DNA from: UASB124 sp964446935
GTDB lineage: Bacteria > Babelota > Babeliae > Babelales > RVW-14
DNA: 13,953 nucleotides
Direction of reading: 5' to 3'
Assembly: GCA_964446935.1 (NCBI GenBank)
Contig: CAYUQI010000028.1
Span: 1-13,953 of the forward strand
Positions 1 through 7,258 of this stretch are shown in pieces. Under the pieces are notes generated by a model that made no database searches, was not told the origin of the DNA, and saw only the letters and a list, made by a program, of their open reading frames with translations. Every line of letters begins with the position of its first letter. Positions within the stretch are counted from its first letter, which is position 1. A program made the translations under genes and the position numbers.

Positions 1-45
1 CGAGTCAGTGTTTTTGACATGATGTTTAATGTAATTTCCATTATT

Positions 46-183
46 TGTCATCCTGCCTGCCAGCCGAAGCGGCTTGCCTTCGCCAAGGCTACGGCGGGCC
101 AGCGCGAAGGCTTGGAATTCATTTCAGGATCCATTTTAATTATGCATAAAATTTATGGATGCTGAAACAAGTTCAGCATGACA
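46..183. repeat. Composite palindromic repeat, copy 1
   Basis: The element begins TGTCATCCT and ends TTCAGCATGACA. Its outer ends, TGTCATCCTGAA (once the nested block is removed) and TTCAGCATGACA, are inverted complements with one mismatch. The right part is a hairpin of ATGCTGAA (159-166) and TTCAGCAT (172-179) around a 5-nt loop. The left hairpin, ATCCTGAA/TTCAGGAT, is split by a 60-nt GC-rich block at 55-114. A related copy without the block lies at 11842-11940, which defines the boundaries. From memory, very similar GTCATCCTGAA/TTCAGCATGAC sequences occur in many bacterial genomes as small non-coding repeats. It precedes asnB and may be transcribed in its leader. Confidence 0.75.
55..114. 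repeat. GC-rich block nested in repeat copy 1
   Basis: These 60 nt interrupt the repeat exactly between TGTCATCCT and GAATTCATTTCAGGATCC. Copy 2 reads straight through the same junction. The block is far richer in G+C than its surroundings. It contains self-complementary runs: GAAGCGGCTTGCCTTC, CGCCAAGGC and a GGCGGGCC core. GC-rich GCCGAAG/CTTCGGC-type palindromes resembling this are known from memory in other bacterial genomes. It reads as a second short repeat inserted into the first. Confidence 0.6.
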
Positions 184-245
184 AAAGTGGAACGGTTGAT
201 TTGTTCTCGAACCATATGAATGGTTTTCTAAAAAAAGGGGCTACT

Positions 246-2213
246 ATGTGTGGTTTTGCAGGTTTTTATAACATACAACGTAGTGGTTTTAGTGTCAGCG
301 AAAAACTTCTTGATCGTATGCAGCAACGGATTGTTCATCGAGGACCGGATGCTGGGGGTATTTGGAAATCTGATGAATATCAGATAGGGCTTACCGCTCG
401 ACGGCTTTCGATTATCGATCTTTCTGAGTCCGGTAATCAGCCGATGGTATGTAAACAACATAACGTCGTTCTTTGTTTTAATGGTGAAATTTATAACTAT
501 AAAATGTTGCGCAAAGAACTTGAATGTCTTGGCTTTTCATTTACATCAACGTCTGATACTGAGGTGATTGTTGCAGCCTACAAGGCGTGGGGCTTTGGAT
601 GCTTGCATCGCTTGGAGGGGATGTTTGCGTTTGTTTTGTTTGATATGACCAAACACACCTGCTTTTTAGCGCGTGATCGTATCGGCGTCAAACCATTATA
701 CTTTTCCTTGCAGGGTGGTGTGTTGAGCTTTGCTTCTGAAATCAAAGCTTTATGGGTATTGCCATGGATTGAGAAAAACGTGAGTGATCTTGCCTGGTAT
801 CATTATCTTACCTTTATGGTGACGCCAGCACCCTATACCATTTTTGAGGGGGTGTATAAATTACCTGCCGGGTTTTATGCTGAAGTTGATATGCATAAAC
901 GTATTGCATTCCATGAATGGTATACACCGCTGAATGCTTTTACTGGTGACAATTATCGAGCATATGAATCAGAGAATGCCTGCATTGAACGAATCTATGA
1001 CCTGCTTGTTGAATCAACGAAAAAGCGCATGGTATCAGATGTTCCGGTAGGGGCCTATCTTTCGGGTGGGCTTGATTCGAGTTTGAATGTGGCGTTAATG
1101 TCACAGTTCAGTTCTCGCGTCAAAACATTTACTATTGCATTTGATGATGATACACAAGAGCTTGGTTGGGCGCGTGAGGTTGCAAAACTTTTTGGGACCG
1201 ATCATCATGAAATTGTTATTTCAGAAAAGGAGGCGTTCGATTATTACGAGCGCATGGTGTATCAACTTGATGAACCGCTTGCTGATTGCGTATGCATTCC
1301 TTTCTATTATTTATCTAAGCTTGCGCATGACCGTGGTATGAAGGTTGTGCAAGTTGGTGAAGGGGCTGATGAACTGTTTTTTGGGTATTCATTGTATGCA
1401 CGTTATGCAGCACTTTATAAGCACGCATTGCAGCCGGCAATGTTTATGCCGGCATTGTTCCGTCGAGGGCTAGCATCGGCACTACGTCCGTTTGTTGCGG
1501 CAAAGCCATTCAAAACAGAATTGTTGCATAATTTTGCTCAGGGCAATGCATTATTTTGGGGTGGCGCTACTGCGTTTGGAGAGGATCAAAAGACAGAAAT
1601 TCGATCCTTCTTTTCTAAACGGTTACTTAATCCTGATTATGTGATTGGTCAAATTTATCCAGGGTTACAACAAGCATTTGATAGTCATTCTATTGTGCAT
1701 TTTCATTGTAAAAAACTTTTGGATGTTGCTCCTCATGCTGACATTGGAATGCAAATGCTCTACCTTGAATTGAAACAACGATTACCAGAGTTATTGTTAA
1801 TGCGTGCAGATAAAATGTCGATGGCTGCAAGTATTGAAGCACGCGAACCATTTCTTGATCATCATCTCGTTGAATTTATGTTGACTGTTCCTTTGTCTAT
1901 GCGTTTCAAAAACAATACGACGAAATATTTGCTCAAAAAAGTTGCGCAGCGAGTGCTTCCAGATCATGTGATTTACCGACCAAAGGTTGGCTTTGGTGCA
2001 CCAACTGCTCGGTGGTTTGCACAAGGGCGCTATTTCCCTTCCTATTTTCAGGCTCATGCAGAGAGTGCTGGTCAATTTCCTGCTGGAGAAAAAAAGAGTG
2101 TGTTCGGGGCTGTTTCAACAGCGGCCAATACGAATGATATGCATCGTGCGGTACAAAACTGGGTATTGCAACAGATGTGGACTTTTACGCAGGTAAATAA
2201 TGGAAGGTTTTGA
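246..2213 (+). CDS. asnB: Asparagine synthase (glutamine-hydrolysing), AsnB type
   Basis: 655 aa. The family transfers ammonia from glutamine to an ATP-activated aspartate, or in paralogs to carboxylates on surface sugars, in the cytoplasm. The start at 246 is fixed by the catalytic Cys2 (MCGFAGF) and by an AAGGGG ribosome site 5 nt upstream; longer in-frame starts run into the upstream repeat. The N-terminal class II glutaminase domain (about 2-185) shows HRGPD (31-35), RRLSIIDLS and the NGE of FNGEIYNY (79-81). The synthetase domain has the ATP pyrophosphatase P-loop SGGLDSS (273-279), GEGADELFFGY near 370, and ADKMSMAASIEAREPFLDH further on. Length and motifs look complete. It overlaps the next gene by 14 nt, so the two are probably one operon. 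The partner glycosyltransferase makes a role in glycan amidation possible, but plain asparagine synthesis is equally compatible. Confidence 0.95.
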   Translation: MCGFAGFYNIQRSGFSVSEKLLDRMQQRIVHRGPDAGGIWKSDEYQIGLTARRLSIIDLSESGNQPMVCKQHNVVLCFNGEIYNYKMLRKELECLGFSFTSTSDTEVIVAAYKAWGFGCLHRLEGMFAFVLFDMTKHTCFLARDRIGVKPLYFSLQGGVLSFASEIKALWVLPWIEKNVSDLAWYHYLTFMVTPAPYTIFEGVYKLPAGFYAEVDMHKRIAFHEWYTPLNAFTGDNYRAYESENACIERIYDLLVESTKKRMVSDVPVGAYLSGGLDSSLNVALMSQFSSRVKTFTIAFDDDTQELGWAREVAKLFGTDHHEIVISEKEAFDYYERMVYQLDEPLADCVCIPFYYLSKLAHDRGMKVVQVGEGADELFFGYSLYARYAALYKHALQPAMFMPALFRRGLASALRPFVAAKPFKTELLHNFAQGNALFWGGATAFGEDQKTEIRSFFSKRLLNPDYVIGQIYPGLQQAFDSHSIVHFHCKKLLDVAPHADIGMQMLYLELKQRLPELLLMRADKMSMAASIEAREPFLDHHLVEFMLTVPLSMRFKNNTTKYLLKKVAQRVLPDHVIYRPKVGFGAPTARWFAQGRYFPSYFQAHAESAGQFPAGEKKSVFGAVSTAANTNDMHRAVQNWVLQQMWTFTQVNNGRF

Positions 2214-3513
2214 GAAATTATTGAAACAAGCATGGTTTTTCTTATTGCTCGCAAGCGTCATGTTTTGTGCCTTGTCGTGGTTTTTTTATTATCAAGTTTC
2301 ATCACGTGAGCCACATTGTGATATTGATTCCAAGGCATATCTTGAACGTGGTTATCTGTGGTATCAAACGAATCGTTTTGTAACACCACAGAGCCCTGAT
2401 CAGCCATATTATGCCCTTGGATATCCTTTTCTTATTGGTATGATTTACAAACTTGTTGGTGGGCCAAGTATGCTCGCACTTATTCTTTTTCAGATACTGC
2501 TCTCGCTGCTTTCCATGTTTCTGATTATGCGTAGCGCGCAGCGTCTGTTTGGCCAACGAGCAGGGCCTATTGCTGCTATGTTGTGTGCATTCAACCTTGG
2601 GTATCTGGTGTTTACGCAATTTGTGTTAACCGAGATTGTATTGTCATTTTTATTGCTTCTGTTTTTTGAACGCATGACTGCATGGTTGGTTAATCGTCAC
2701 TATTCTTTGCTTGTGTACGCAGCTCTTGCTCTTGGTTGCTCAATCATCATCAAACCGGCAGCACTGTATTTTGTTATTCCTATGATCGTATGGTTTGTAT
2801 TGTTTGGTCCGGTATCACTATCAAAAAGATTTATACAAGCACTTGTCTTTGCCTTCTTCTTTTATCTCCCTGTTGTTGGCTATATGACGTACAATGCGTA
2901 TGCATTTGATAATTTTGCACTTGGTACACTTGATCGAGTTAATCTGTATTACTGGTATTTTCCTAATGTGCTAGCAGCTGAGAATGCTACGACATCTGAT
3001 AGTGAACGCAATAACCTCCTTGCACTTTCAGGGGGTCATCATGATATGGCTGTTGTGGGACCATTGTTCTGGAATAAATTACTACATCAACCGTTCTTGT
3101 TTGTTCGCGTGTGGCTTACCAATGTTGGTAAAACATTGGTTGGCTTGTATGCCACGAATCTTAAGGTTTTGGTCGAGCCGAGTGTGCACGGTGGGGCGAT
3201 TTCATATTTTAAGATGCAGGGTGGAGTGTTTGCCAAAGCATGGCAGTATGTTACTGCAGGTGCTACGCATCAATGGGTTATTGTTGTTGGGATGTTTGAA
3301 GCCTTATGGTCTGTGTTGCGATATCTTCTGTGCTTAATTGCATGTATTGCTTTATTGCGCCGTAAAGATTATGCAATGCTTGCTCTTTGTTGTTTGTTCA
3401 TTGCTTATTTTTCACTCATCACTGGTCATGATGGCTGTGCGCGCTTTCGTATGATGTTTGAGTTTTTACTTATTGCTTTGGCAGCAGGGGGAATAAAAAA
3501 AGTCCTGGAATAA
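2200..3513 (+). CDS. GT-C-fold membrane glycosyltransferase (ArnT/PMT-like)
   Basis: 437 aa, with about ten hydrophobic segments. The layout fits the GT-C superfamily, whose members move sugars from polyprenyl-phosphate donors on the outer side of the membrane. The first TM (about 12-32) is followed by an external loop with acidic DID (41-43), where this superfamily keeps its catalytic Asp. Then come ALGYPFLIG (72-80), TEIVLSFLLLLF, IIKPAALYF and a C-terminal ARFRMMFEFLLIALAAG. That last segment resembles the ARxR...P..LLAA ending of this type of protein. The start at 2200 has AGGT 5 nt upstream, lies inside the end of asnB and implies translational coupling. The acceptor and sugar cannot be read from the sequence. 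A flippase or ligase-like membrane protein is an alternative. Confidence 0.7.
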   Translation: MEGFEKLLKQAWFFLLLASVMFCALSWFFYYQVSSREPHCDIDSKAYLERGYLWYQTNRFVTPQSPDQPYYALGYPFLIGMIYKLVGGPSMLALILFQILLSLLSMFLIMRSAQRLFGQRAGPIAAMLCAFNLGYLVFTQFVLTEIVLSFLLLLFFERMTAWLVNRHYSLLVYAALALGCSIIIKPAALYFVIPMIVWFVLFGPVSLSKRFIQALVFAFFFYLPVVGYMTYNAYAFDNFALGTLDRVNLYYWYFPNVLAAENATTSDSERNNLLALSGGHHDMAVVGPLFWNKLLHQPFLFVRVWLTNVGKTLVGLYATNLKVLVEPSVHGGAISYFKMQGGVFAKAWQYVTAGATHQWVIVVGMFEALWSVLRYLLCLIACIALLRRKDYAMLALCCLFIAYFSLITGHDGCARFRMMFEFLLIALAAGGIKKVLE

Positions 3514-3528
3514 CCAGGACTTTTTTTT
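3495..3528 (+). terminator. Intrinsic terminator overlapping the gene end, probably bidirectional
   Basis: An A-run is followed by GTCCTGG (3502-3508), the loop AATAA (3509-3513), CCAGGAC (3514-3520) and eight T. The TAA stop of the upstream gene lies in the loop, so the coding region supplies the whole 5' arm. Because the left flank is A-rich, the opposite strand reads as a terminator too and could end the leftward gene that finishes at 3552. Confidence 0.92.
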
Positions 3529-3551
3529 CATTGAAAACGTTTGAACGTTAA

Positions 3552-4325
3552 TTATCTAACAAACTGATCAATTAATTTACCAAGCATCCCGTGTTGGCTA
3601 CTATAACATTGTTGATAGCAGTTCAAGAGTCTTTGTTTTAAGTCAGCATTGGATACTGGCGGTATGTAATAATCATACATACATTGAATCTCACATGGTT
3701 CCTGTAAATATAAAATACGATACGTAAGATACATCACCGCCGCTGAAATTCCCAGGGCTGTAAGTCTTGGGTGATTACGAAGTGCAGAGAGAAGAGCTCT
3801 GCTTCCATTGGCTGCAATGTTTTTAGCTGCAATAAGTTTAGTAGTTGCTGCGTTTTTAAAGTGTTGCCATCTGCCTGGTTGAACGGCTACAGGCTGTTGA
3901 ATGGCTACAGGCTGTTGAACGACTGCAGGCCGGGGTTGTCTCAGCCTAAGTGCGCCAGCTGCACGATTTATTTGAGCGACGGTAAAGTTTTTAAAGCGTT
4001 GCCATCTGCTAAGTGGGACTACTTGTTGGTGAGCTTGGTGTCTTAATCCGGCTATGCGATTGGTGATAACGTTTTTAACGGTGGTGAGTTTGGCAGCGGC
4101 TGCATTTTTAAAGCGTTGCCATTTGCTTGGTTGCACAGGCGCCTGATGAACCACCGCTTGTTGTACCGGTTGTTGTGCTATGGGCTGAGCCGGTTGAAGA
4201 AGTTGGTTTAAGTCATGTCGTGCGTTATGTAGCAAGGCAGCAACCCTATCCATTGCATGTACATCATGCTGTGTTGAACATATGGTTATTGCAGCAACAA
4301 GTGCTACTATTGTTATCTTTTTCAT
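3552..4325 (-). CDS. Exported protein with three WQRFKN repeats, one TM and paired CX3C motifs
   Basis: 257 aa, family not recognised. The start at 4325 is chosen because GGAGG lies 7 nt upstream, a signal peptide begins there (MKKITIVALVAAI..., likely cleaved after VHA at about 24), and the likely transcription start is near 4365. Three copies of a basic helical unit begin WQRFKN (69-74), WQRFKN (108-113) and WQHFKN (153-158). Each follows a spacer; the first and third are rich in Gln and Pro. A hydrophobic segment at about 186-207 is probably a TM or membrane anchor. The C-terminal tail carries CEIQC (211-215) and CYQQC (236-240), a CX3C-X20-CX3C arrangement that could form two disulfides outside the cytoplasm. 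It probably shares the leftward orientation, but not a transcript, with the ankyrin gene, since it has its own promoter. Confidence 0.75.
   Translation of the reverse strand: MKKITIVALVAAITICSTQHDVHAMDRVAALLHNARHDLNQLLQPAQPIAQQPVQQAVVHQAPVQPSKWQRFKNAAAAKLTTVKNVITNRIAGLRHQAHQQVVPLSRWQRFKNFTVAQINRAAGALRLRQPRPAVVQQPVAIQQPVAVQPGRWQHFKNAATTKLIAAKNIAANGSRALLSALRNHPRLTALGISAAVMYLTYRILYLQEPCEIQCMYDYYIPPVSNADLKQRLLNCYQQCYSSQHGMLGKLIDQFVR
3881..3929. repeat. 18-bp tandem repeat inside a coding region
   Basis: The unit GAACGGCTACAGGCTGTT occurs at 3881-3898 and again at 3899-3916 with one change. A partial third unit follows at 3917-3929. On the coding strand it encodes the QQPVA-type spacer before the third WQHFKN repeat. 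This is the sort of in-frame tandem that can change length by slippage. Confidence 0.75.
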
Positions 4326-4371
4326 ATGATAACCTCCGTATTTTTTATTGAGAAAAATAATACATATCACG

Positions 4372-4400
4372 ATAGTAGCATGATAGTGATTAATTTTCAA
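4372..4400 (-). promoter_or_regulatory. Sigma70-type promoter of the WQRFKN protein
   Basis: On the minus strand TTGAAA (4400-4395) is followed by a 17-nt spacer and TACTAT (4377-4372), giving transcription from about 4365 and a leader of about 40 nt. The -35 matches 5 of 6 bases and the -10 matches 4 of 6. Its position overlaps the longer possible N-terminus at 4400 and so argues for the start at 4325. Confidence 0.6.
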
Positions 4401-4543
4401 ATAGGAAATGTATTAAGGGTGCGAAAGGTTACTGGCTGATAAATGGCTAGACGTTTGTTATGCGTGTATGTTTTCAGGCTGAAACAATTGCCCCTTTTGA
4501 GTGCAAAAGGATTGAGTTTTGGTTATTCTTTTCTCAGAAGTTA

Positions 4544-5683
4544 TTACGCTGCCGTCTCTGATTTTAGGATTTGAACGACTTTTTCTTTCTTATTTTTCTT
4601 TGCTACTTGGAACGGTGTTTTCCCTTTGTTATTTTTAGCATCGAGTTGAGCTCCATAATTGATGAGTGTTCTGGCAATATTCTCATTGCCTACCTCTGCC
4701 GCATGATGAAGGAATGTATTTCCTTTATCGTCGAATGGCAAATTAACAACTGTTTTGATAGTACATAGTTTTGCTAATCGAGCTAAGGTGTCACTGACCG
4801 CCGTATGATCATTGTTGAGGATGTCTTTTTTGAGATCAGAGACATAGGTGAGAAAACTGATCATGGGTCCTTTTCTGGAGGCAACCGCTACATCACGAGG
4901 GGTTTGCCCTGCGTTGTTTGTACTTTCTATATTTGCTTTGTTGCTGATGAGTAATAATGCCATAACGATGCTGCCTTGTTGAGCTGCTTTATGGAGTGGG
5001 GTGTTTCCCATTTTGTCTTTGTGGGATATGCGTGCACCTTGTTTAATAAGATAGCGAACAACGGGAAGTGTGTCCGGTTCTGTAAACGCGAAATGGAGTG
5101 GAGATGCCCCTGTCTCAAAATCGTGCGCGTTAATGTCAGCGCCGTGTTTTCCCAACTCTTTGACGATCGCTACTTTGTTGTTCGCTACGGCAATGTGGAA
5201 CAATGTTTGTCCGTTTCTGTCTTTAGCATTAATTAAATAAGGAATATCGTTTTTATATTTTTTAGCGAGTGCAGATAGGGCTGCTTTTACCGTCTTGAGA
5301 TCTTGTTTAAGAATGATTGAATTAGCGAACGTTTCTACCATTTTGAGATAATCAACAACGTCTTGTTTGTTTTGTTCTTTGGCCAGATCGTAAGGTGTTT
5401 GTTCTTTCTTGTTTCGAGCACCAATATCAGCGCCATTTTTTACGAGTATTCGTACGGTTGCAAGGTCTCCATTGTTTGCAGCGATGTGAAGAGGAGTGTT
5501 GTCAGATGCATCCTTTTGATTAGCCAATGTATACTGTGTTGTTGTCAGAATAGTTGCGATGCCTTGAGCATCACTGCTTTGAAGAGCGGCCATAAAACGT
5601 TCTTGTATCGCTTCTGCAAACAAGTTTGTGAAGAGCATCATTATTATGAACGACGATGTTTTTACGTAGTGATTCAAATGCAT
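4544..5683 (-). CDS. Exported ankyrin-repeat protein
   Basis: 379 aa. The start at 5683 has AAGGAG 8 nt upstream and opens a signal peptide, with hydrophobic SSFIIMMLFTNLF and likely cleavage after AEA at about 25. Upstream in-frame codons to 5731 lack a ribosome site. About eight ankyrin repeats are visible: near 61-90 (NTPLHIAANNGD), 94-115, 157-187 (QTLFHIAVANNK), 191-222 (SPLHFAF), 225-256 (NTPLHKAAQQGS), 259-280, 320-351 (NTFLHHAAEVGN) and 354-376. Ankyrin arrays bind proteins. With a signal peptide, this one should act in the periplasm, at the surface or in the host. Three degenerate helical linkers (about 28-60, 118-155, 283-318) precede the three array blocks, suggesting an older internal duplication. 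The gene ends with tandem stops (TAATAA). Confidence 0.88.
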   Translation of the reverse strand: MHLNHYVKTSSFIIMMLFTNLFAEAIQERFMAALQSSDAQGIATILTTTQYTLANQKDASDNTPLHIAANNGDLATVRILVKNGADIGARNKKEQTPYDLAKEQNKQDVVDYLKMVETFANSIILKQDLKTVKAALSALAKKYKNDIPYLINAKDRNGQTLFHIAVANNKVAIVKELGKHGADINAHDFETGASPLHFAFTEPDTLPVVRYLIKQGARISHKDKMGNTPLHKAAQQGSIVMALLLISNKANIESTNNAGQTPRDVAVASRKGPMISFLTYVSDLKKDILNNDHTAVSDTLARLAKLCTIKTVVNLPFDDKGNTFLHHAAEVGNENIARTLINYGAQLDAKNNKGKTPFQVAKKNKKEKVVQILKSETAA

Positions 5684-5739
5684 GCTACAATCTCCTTTGT
5701 AATTAGTATTATTTTTAATAAAAGTGCACATTAATTATT

Positions 5740-5766
5740 GTTATATTCTTTCATTATTTTTTTCAA
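5740..5766 (-). promoter_or_regulatory. Possible promoter of the ankyrin gene
   Basis: On the minus strand TTGAAA (5766-5761) and TATAAC (5745-5740) each match 5 of 6 consensus bases, but the spacer is only 15 nt. The 165-nt divergent region 5684-5848 is very AT-rich, so chance matches are likely. I found no convincing promoter for the rightward GrpB gene in it. Confidence 0.3.
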
Positions 5767-5848
5767 TTATATGGAAACTTTTATTATTATTGGTTTACTC
5801 AAAGCACATGAATTGCTACGTTAAAGGGCAGACAAAAGGAGGCATTTT

Positions 5849-6394
5849 ATGGATGATTTAGTTGAAAAAAAACGCATTGATGAACCAATTAACATTGTTC
5901 CGTACGACCCTACGTGGCCAAAGCAATATGAACAGGAGGTAAGGCTTCTCTCAGGAGTTTTTACCTCTGATAGATTGAGAGCGCTTGAGCATTTTGGCAG
6001 TACGTCTGTGCCAGGTATGCGAGCCAAGCCGGTTCTTGATATCTTGGTTGGGCTTGATTCCTGTTCATTAACCTCGCAGGAAAAGGAAGCTTTGCAACGA
6101 CTTGGATATGAATACATCGGTAAAGTTGTTCTGAAGGACAGGATCTATTTACGTAAGCGTGGCATGCGCAATGCTAACCTGGCCATCGTCAAGCATGGTG
6201 ATCAATTGTGGTCCGATAATCTTGCGGTACGTGATTATTTACGTGCGCATTCAGATATTGTTCGAGCCTATTCATCAGTCAAGCAAGACGCTATGGAACA
6301 AGGAATCTCTACCTTGCTCGCCTATGCCGATTTCAAATATGATTTTGTGAGTGATTTGCTTGTAAAAGCACGTGCATGGAAAGCAGACAAATAA
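5849..6394 (+). CDS. GrpB/UPF0157 family protein (nucleotidyltransferase fold)
   Basis: 181 aa. The start has AAAGGAGG 6 nt upstream. Family hallmarks are present in order: IVPYDPTWPKQYEQE (16-30), EHFGSTSVPGMRAKPVLDILV (core GSTSVPG at 50-56, KPVLDI at 60-65), an RIYLRK strand, NLAIVKHGDQLW, then RDYLRAHSDIVRAYSSVK and a C-terminal helix ending near KARAW. The family belongs to the nucleotidyltransferase superfamily. The GS and DI residues that mark that fold are kept, but the physiological substrate is not established, and some members are fused to CoaE. The length is typical of a stand-alone member. It is divergent from the ankyrin gene and followed by a palindrome at its stop codon, so it is probably a single-gene unit. 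Confidence 0.9.
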   Translation: MDDLVEKKRIDEPINIVPYDPTWPKQYEQEVRLLSGVFTSDRLRALEHFGSTSVPGMRAKPVLDILVGLDSCSLTSQEKEALQRLGYEYIGKVVLKDRIYLRKRGMRNANLAIVKHGDQLWSDNLAVRDYLRAHSDIVRAYSSVKQDAMEQGISTLLAYADFKYDFVSDLLVKARAWKADK

Positions 6395-6422
6395 TTATTT
6401 GTCTGATGATACGTTGTTTTTT
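6384..6422 (+). terminator. Palindrome over the GrpB stop codon, weak terminator
   Basis: CAGACAAATAA (6384-6394) is followed directly by its perfect complement TTATTTGTCTG (6395-6405), making a 22-nt palindrome that includes the TAA stop. A run of six T occurs at 6417-6422, about 11 nt after the stem rather than directly behind it. It is plausible as a terminator or as an mRNA 3'-end stabiliser. Confidence 0.45.
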
Positions 6423-6493
6423 GAATGAATAATTTGCTACAACAAAAGTAGTGTGTGGTGTAGAGGCAGGTTACTTTAAGGGGAGGGTTTCTT

Positions 6494-7045
6494 ATGGTTT
6501 CCAAGAAGTTACTTAGTCTATGCATTGTTGTTTCAACAATGTGTGCTGCATCATGTATGGATAGCGTGCAAGGTGGCGTCAAAGAAAAAAACAAAGAGGA
6601 GAAGATTGAGATCGATTCAAGTCTGAGTGCTCAAGCGCTTTATGGAAAAGGTAAGTATTATTATTATGATTTATGTGAATATCGCCGTGCATTAGCATAT
6701 TTTGAAAAAGCAGCGATCAAAGATCATCGTGAGGCACAATTCTTTGTAGCGTTAATGTATTTTTATGGTTATGGGTGTGATAAAGATCTTTTGAAGGCTT
6801 TTAAATCCTGCAGAATAGCAGCCAAACGTGGCAATTATAATGCACAGAGCTTGTTGTCGGAAATACGGGACGAACTTTTGATAGAGCTTGCAGAAGGGTG
6901 TGAGGGCAGCGAGACTGCTCTTCCTCTAGCGGCGCTCTTGACTGCTTGTGGCGCTCGTGGTGATAAAGCTGTTGACGTGTCGGATGATGGTTCGAAAAAT
7001 CCTCATAAGAAAAAAGATGATGCATGGAAGAGTATGTATAGCTAA
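6494..7045 (+). CDS. Exported Sel1-repeat protein, possible lipoprotein
   Basis: 183 aa. A GGGGAGGG ribosome site lies a few nt before the start. The N-terminus is a signal peptide (basic SKK, then LLSLCIVVSTMCAASC). AASC at 18-21 could be a weak lipobox with Cys21 as the lipid site, but the usual Leu at -3 is missing. After a Lys/Glu-rich linker come two Sel1-type (TPR-like) repeats. The first, about 46-79, contains YGKGKYYYYDLCEYRRALAYFEKAA. The second, about 80-115, contains AQFFVALMYFYGYGCDKDLLKAFKSCRIAA. The C-terminus is short, Cys- and charge-containing and ends in a Lys/Asp tail. Sel1 arrays are protein-binding scaffolds and are frequent in host-associated bacteria. No partner can be inferred. 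A strong terminator follows. Confidence 0.82.
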   Translation: MVSKKLLSLCIVVSTMCAASCMDSVQGGVKEKNKEEKIEIDSSLSAQALYGKGKYYYYDLCEYRRALAYFEKAAIKDHREAQFFVALMYFYGYGCDKDLLKAFKSCRIAAKRGNYNAQSLLSEIRDELLIELAEGCEGSETALPLAALLTACGARGDKAVDVSDDGSKNPHKKKDDAWKSMYS

Positions 7046-7077
7046 ATCTACGTTACTGTTTTTCCAGTAGGTAGCTG

Positions 7078-7110
7078 TATGGTTGCTCTCCCGGGCAACC
7101 ATATTTTTTT
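7078..7110 (+). terminator. Intrinsic terminator after the Sel1 gene
   Basis: TATGGTTGC (7078-7086) pairs with GCAACCATA (7095-7103) around an 8-nt loop and is followed by seven T (7104-7110). It ends the rightward unit and lies immediately at the edge of the 55-bp repeated gap flank. Confidence 0.92.
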
Positions 7111-7158
7111 GTGCGACGTCTACAAATTTTAAAATTATCGGTATACTTTCATTCAATT
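7104..7158. repeat. 55-bp gap flank, left copy
   Basis: This 55-nt stretch, from the terminator T-run to ATTCAATT, is identical to 7259-7313 on the other side of the N run. It includes the same promoter-like hexamers (TCTACA, TATACT). It is best read as the end of one contig that overlaps the start of the next. Confidence 0.95.
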
Positions 7159-7258
7159 NNNNNNNNNNNNNNNNNNNNNNNNNNNNNNNNNNNNNNNNNN
7201 NNNNNNNNNNNNNNNNNNNNNNNNNNNNNNNNNNNNNNNNNNNNNNNNNNNNNNNNNN
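7159..7258. other. Assembly gap of 100 N
   Basis: There are exactly 100 unknown bases, the conventional length for a scaffold gap of unknown size. Any open frame read across it is meaningless. Since both flanks are the same 55 bp, the true gap may be zero, with the contigs overlapping. Confidence 0.98.

Noticed and set aside
14..42. TTGACA as a promoter for asnB
   Set aside because: The -35 is perfect, but the only -10-like hexamers fall at a poor spacing (19 nt, CATTAT).
159..245. 29-residue N-terminal extension of AsnB
   Set aside because: Catalytic Cys must follow the initiator Met; the extension is encoded by the repeat and has no family counterpart.
4326..4400. 25-residue extension of the WQRFKN protein
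   Set aside because: It overlaps the predicted promoter, lacks a ribosome site and would bury the signal peptide.
4493..4510. CCTTTT/AAAAGG hairpin as terminator of the ankyrin gene
   Set aside because: The stem is short and AT-rich and no T-run follows on the leftward strand.
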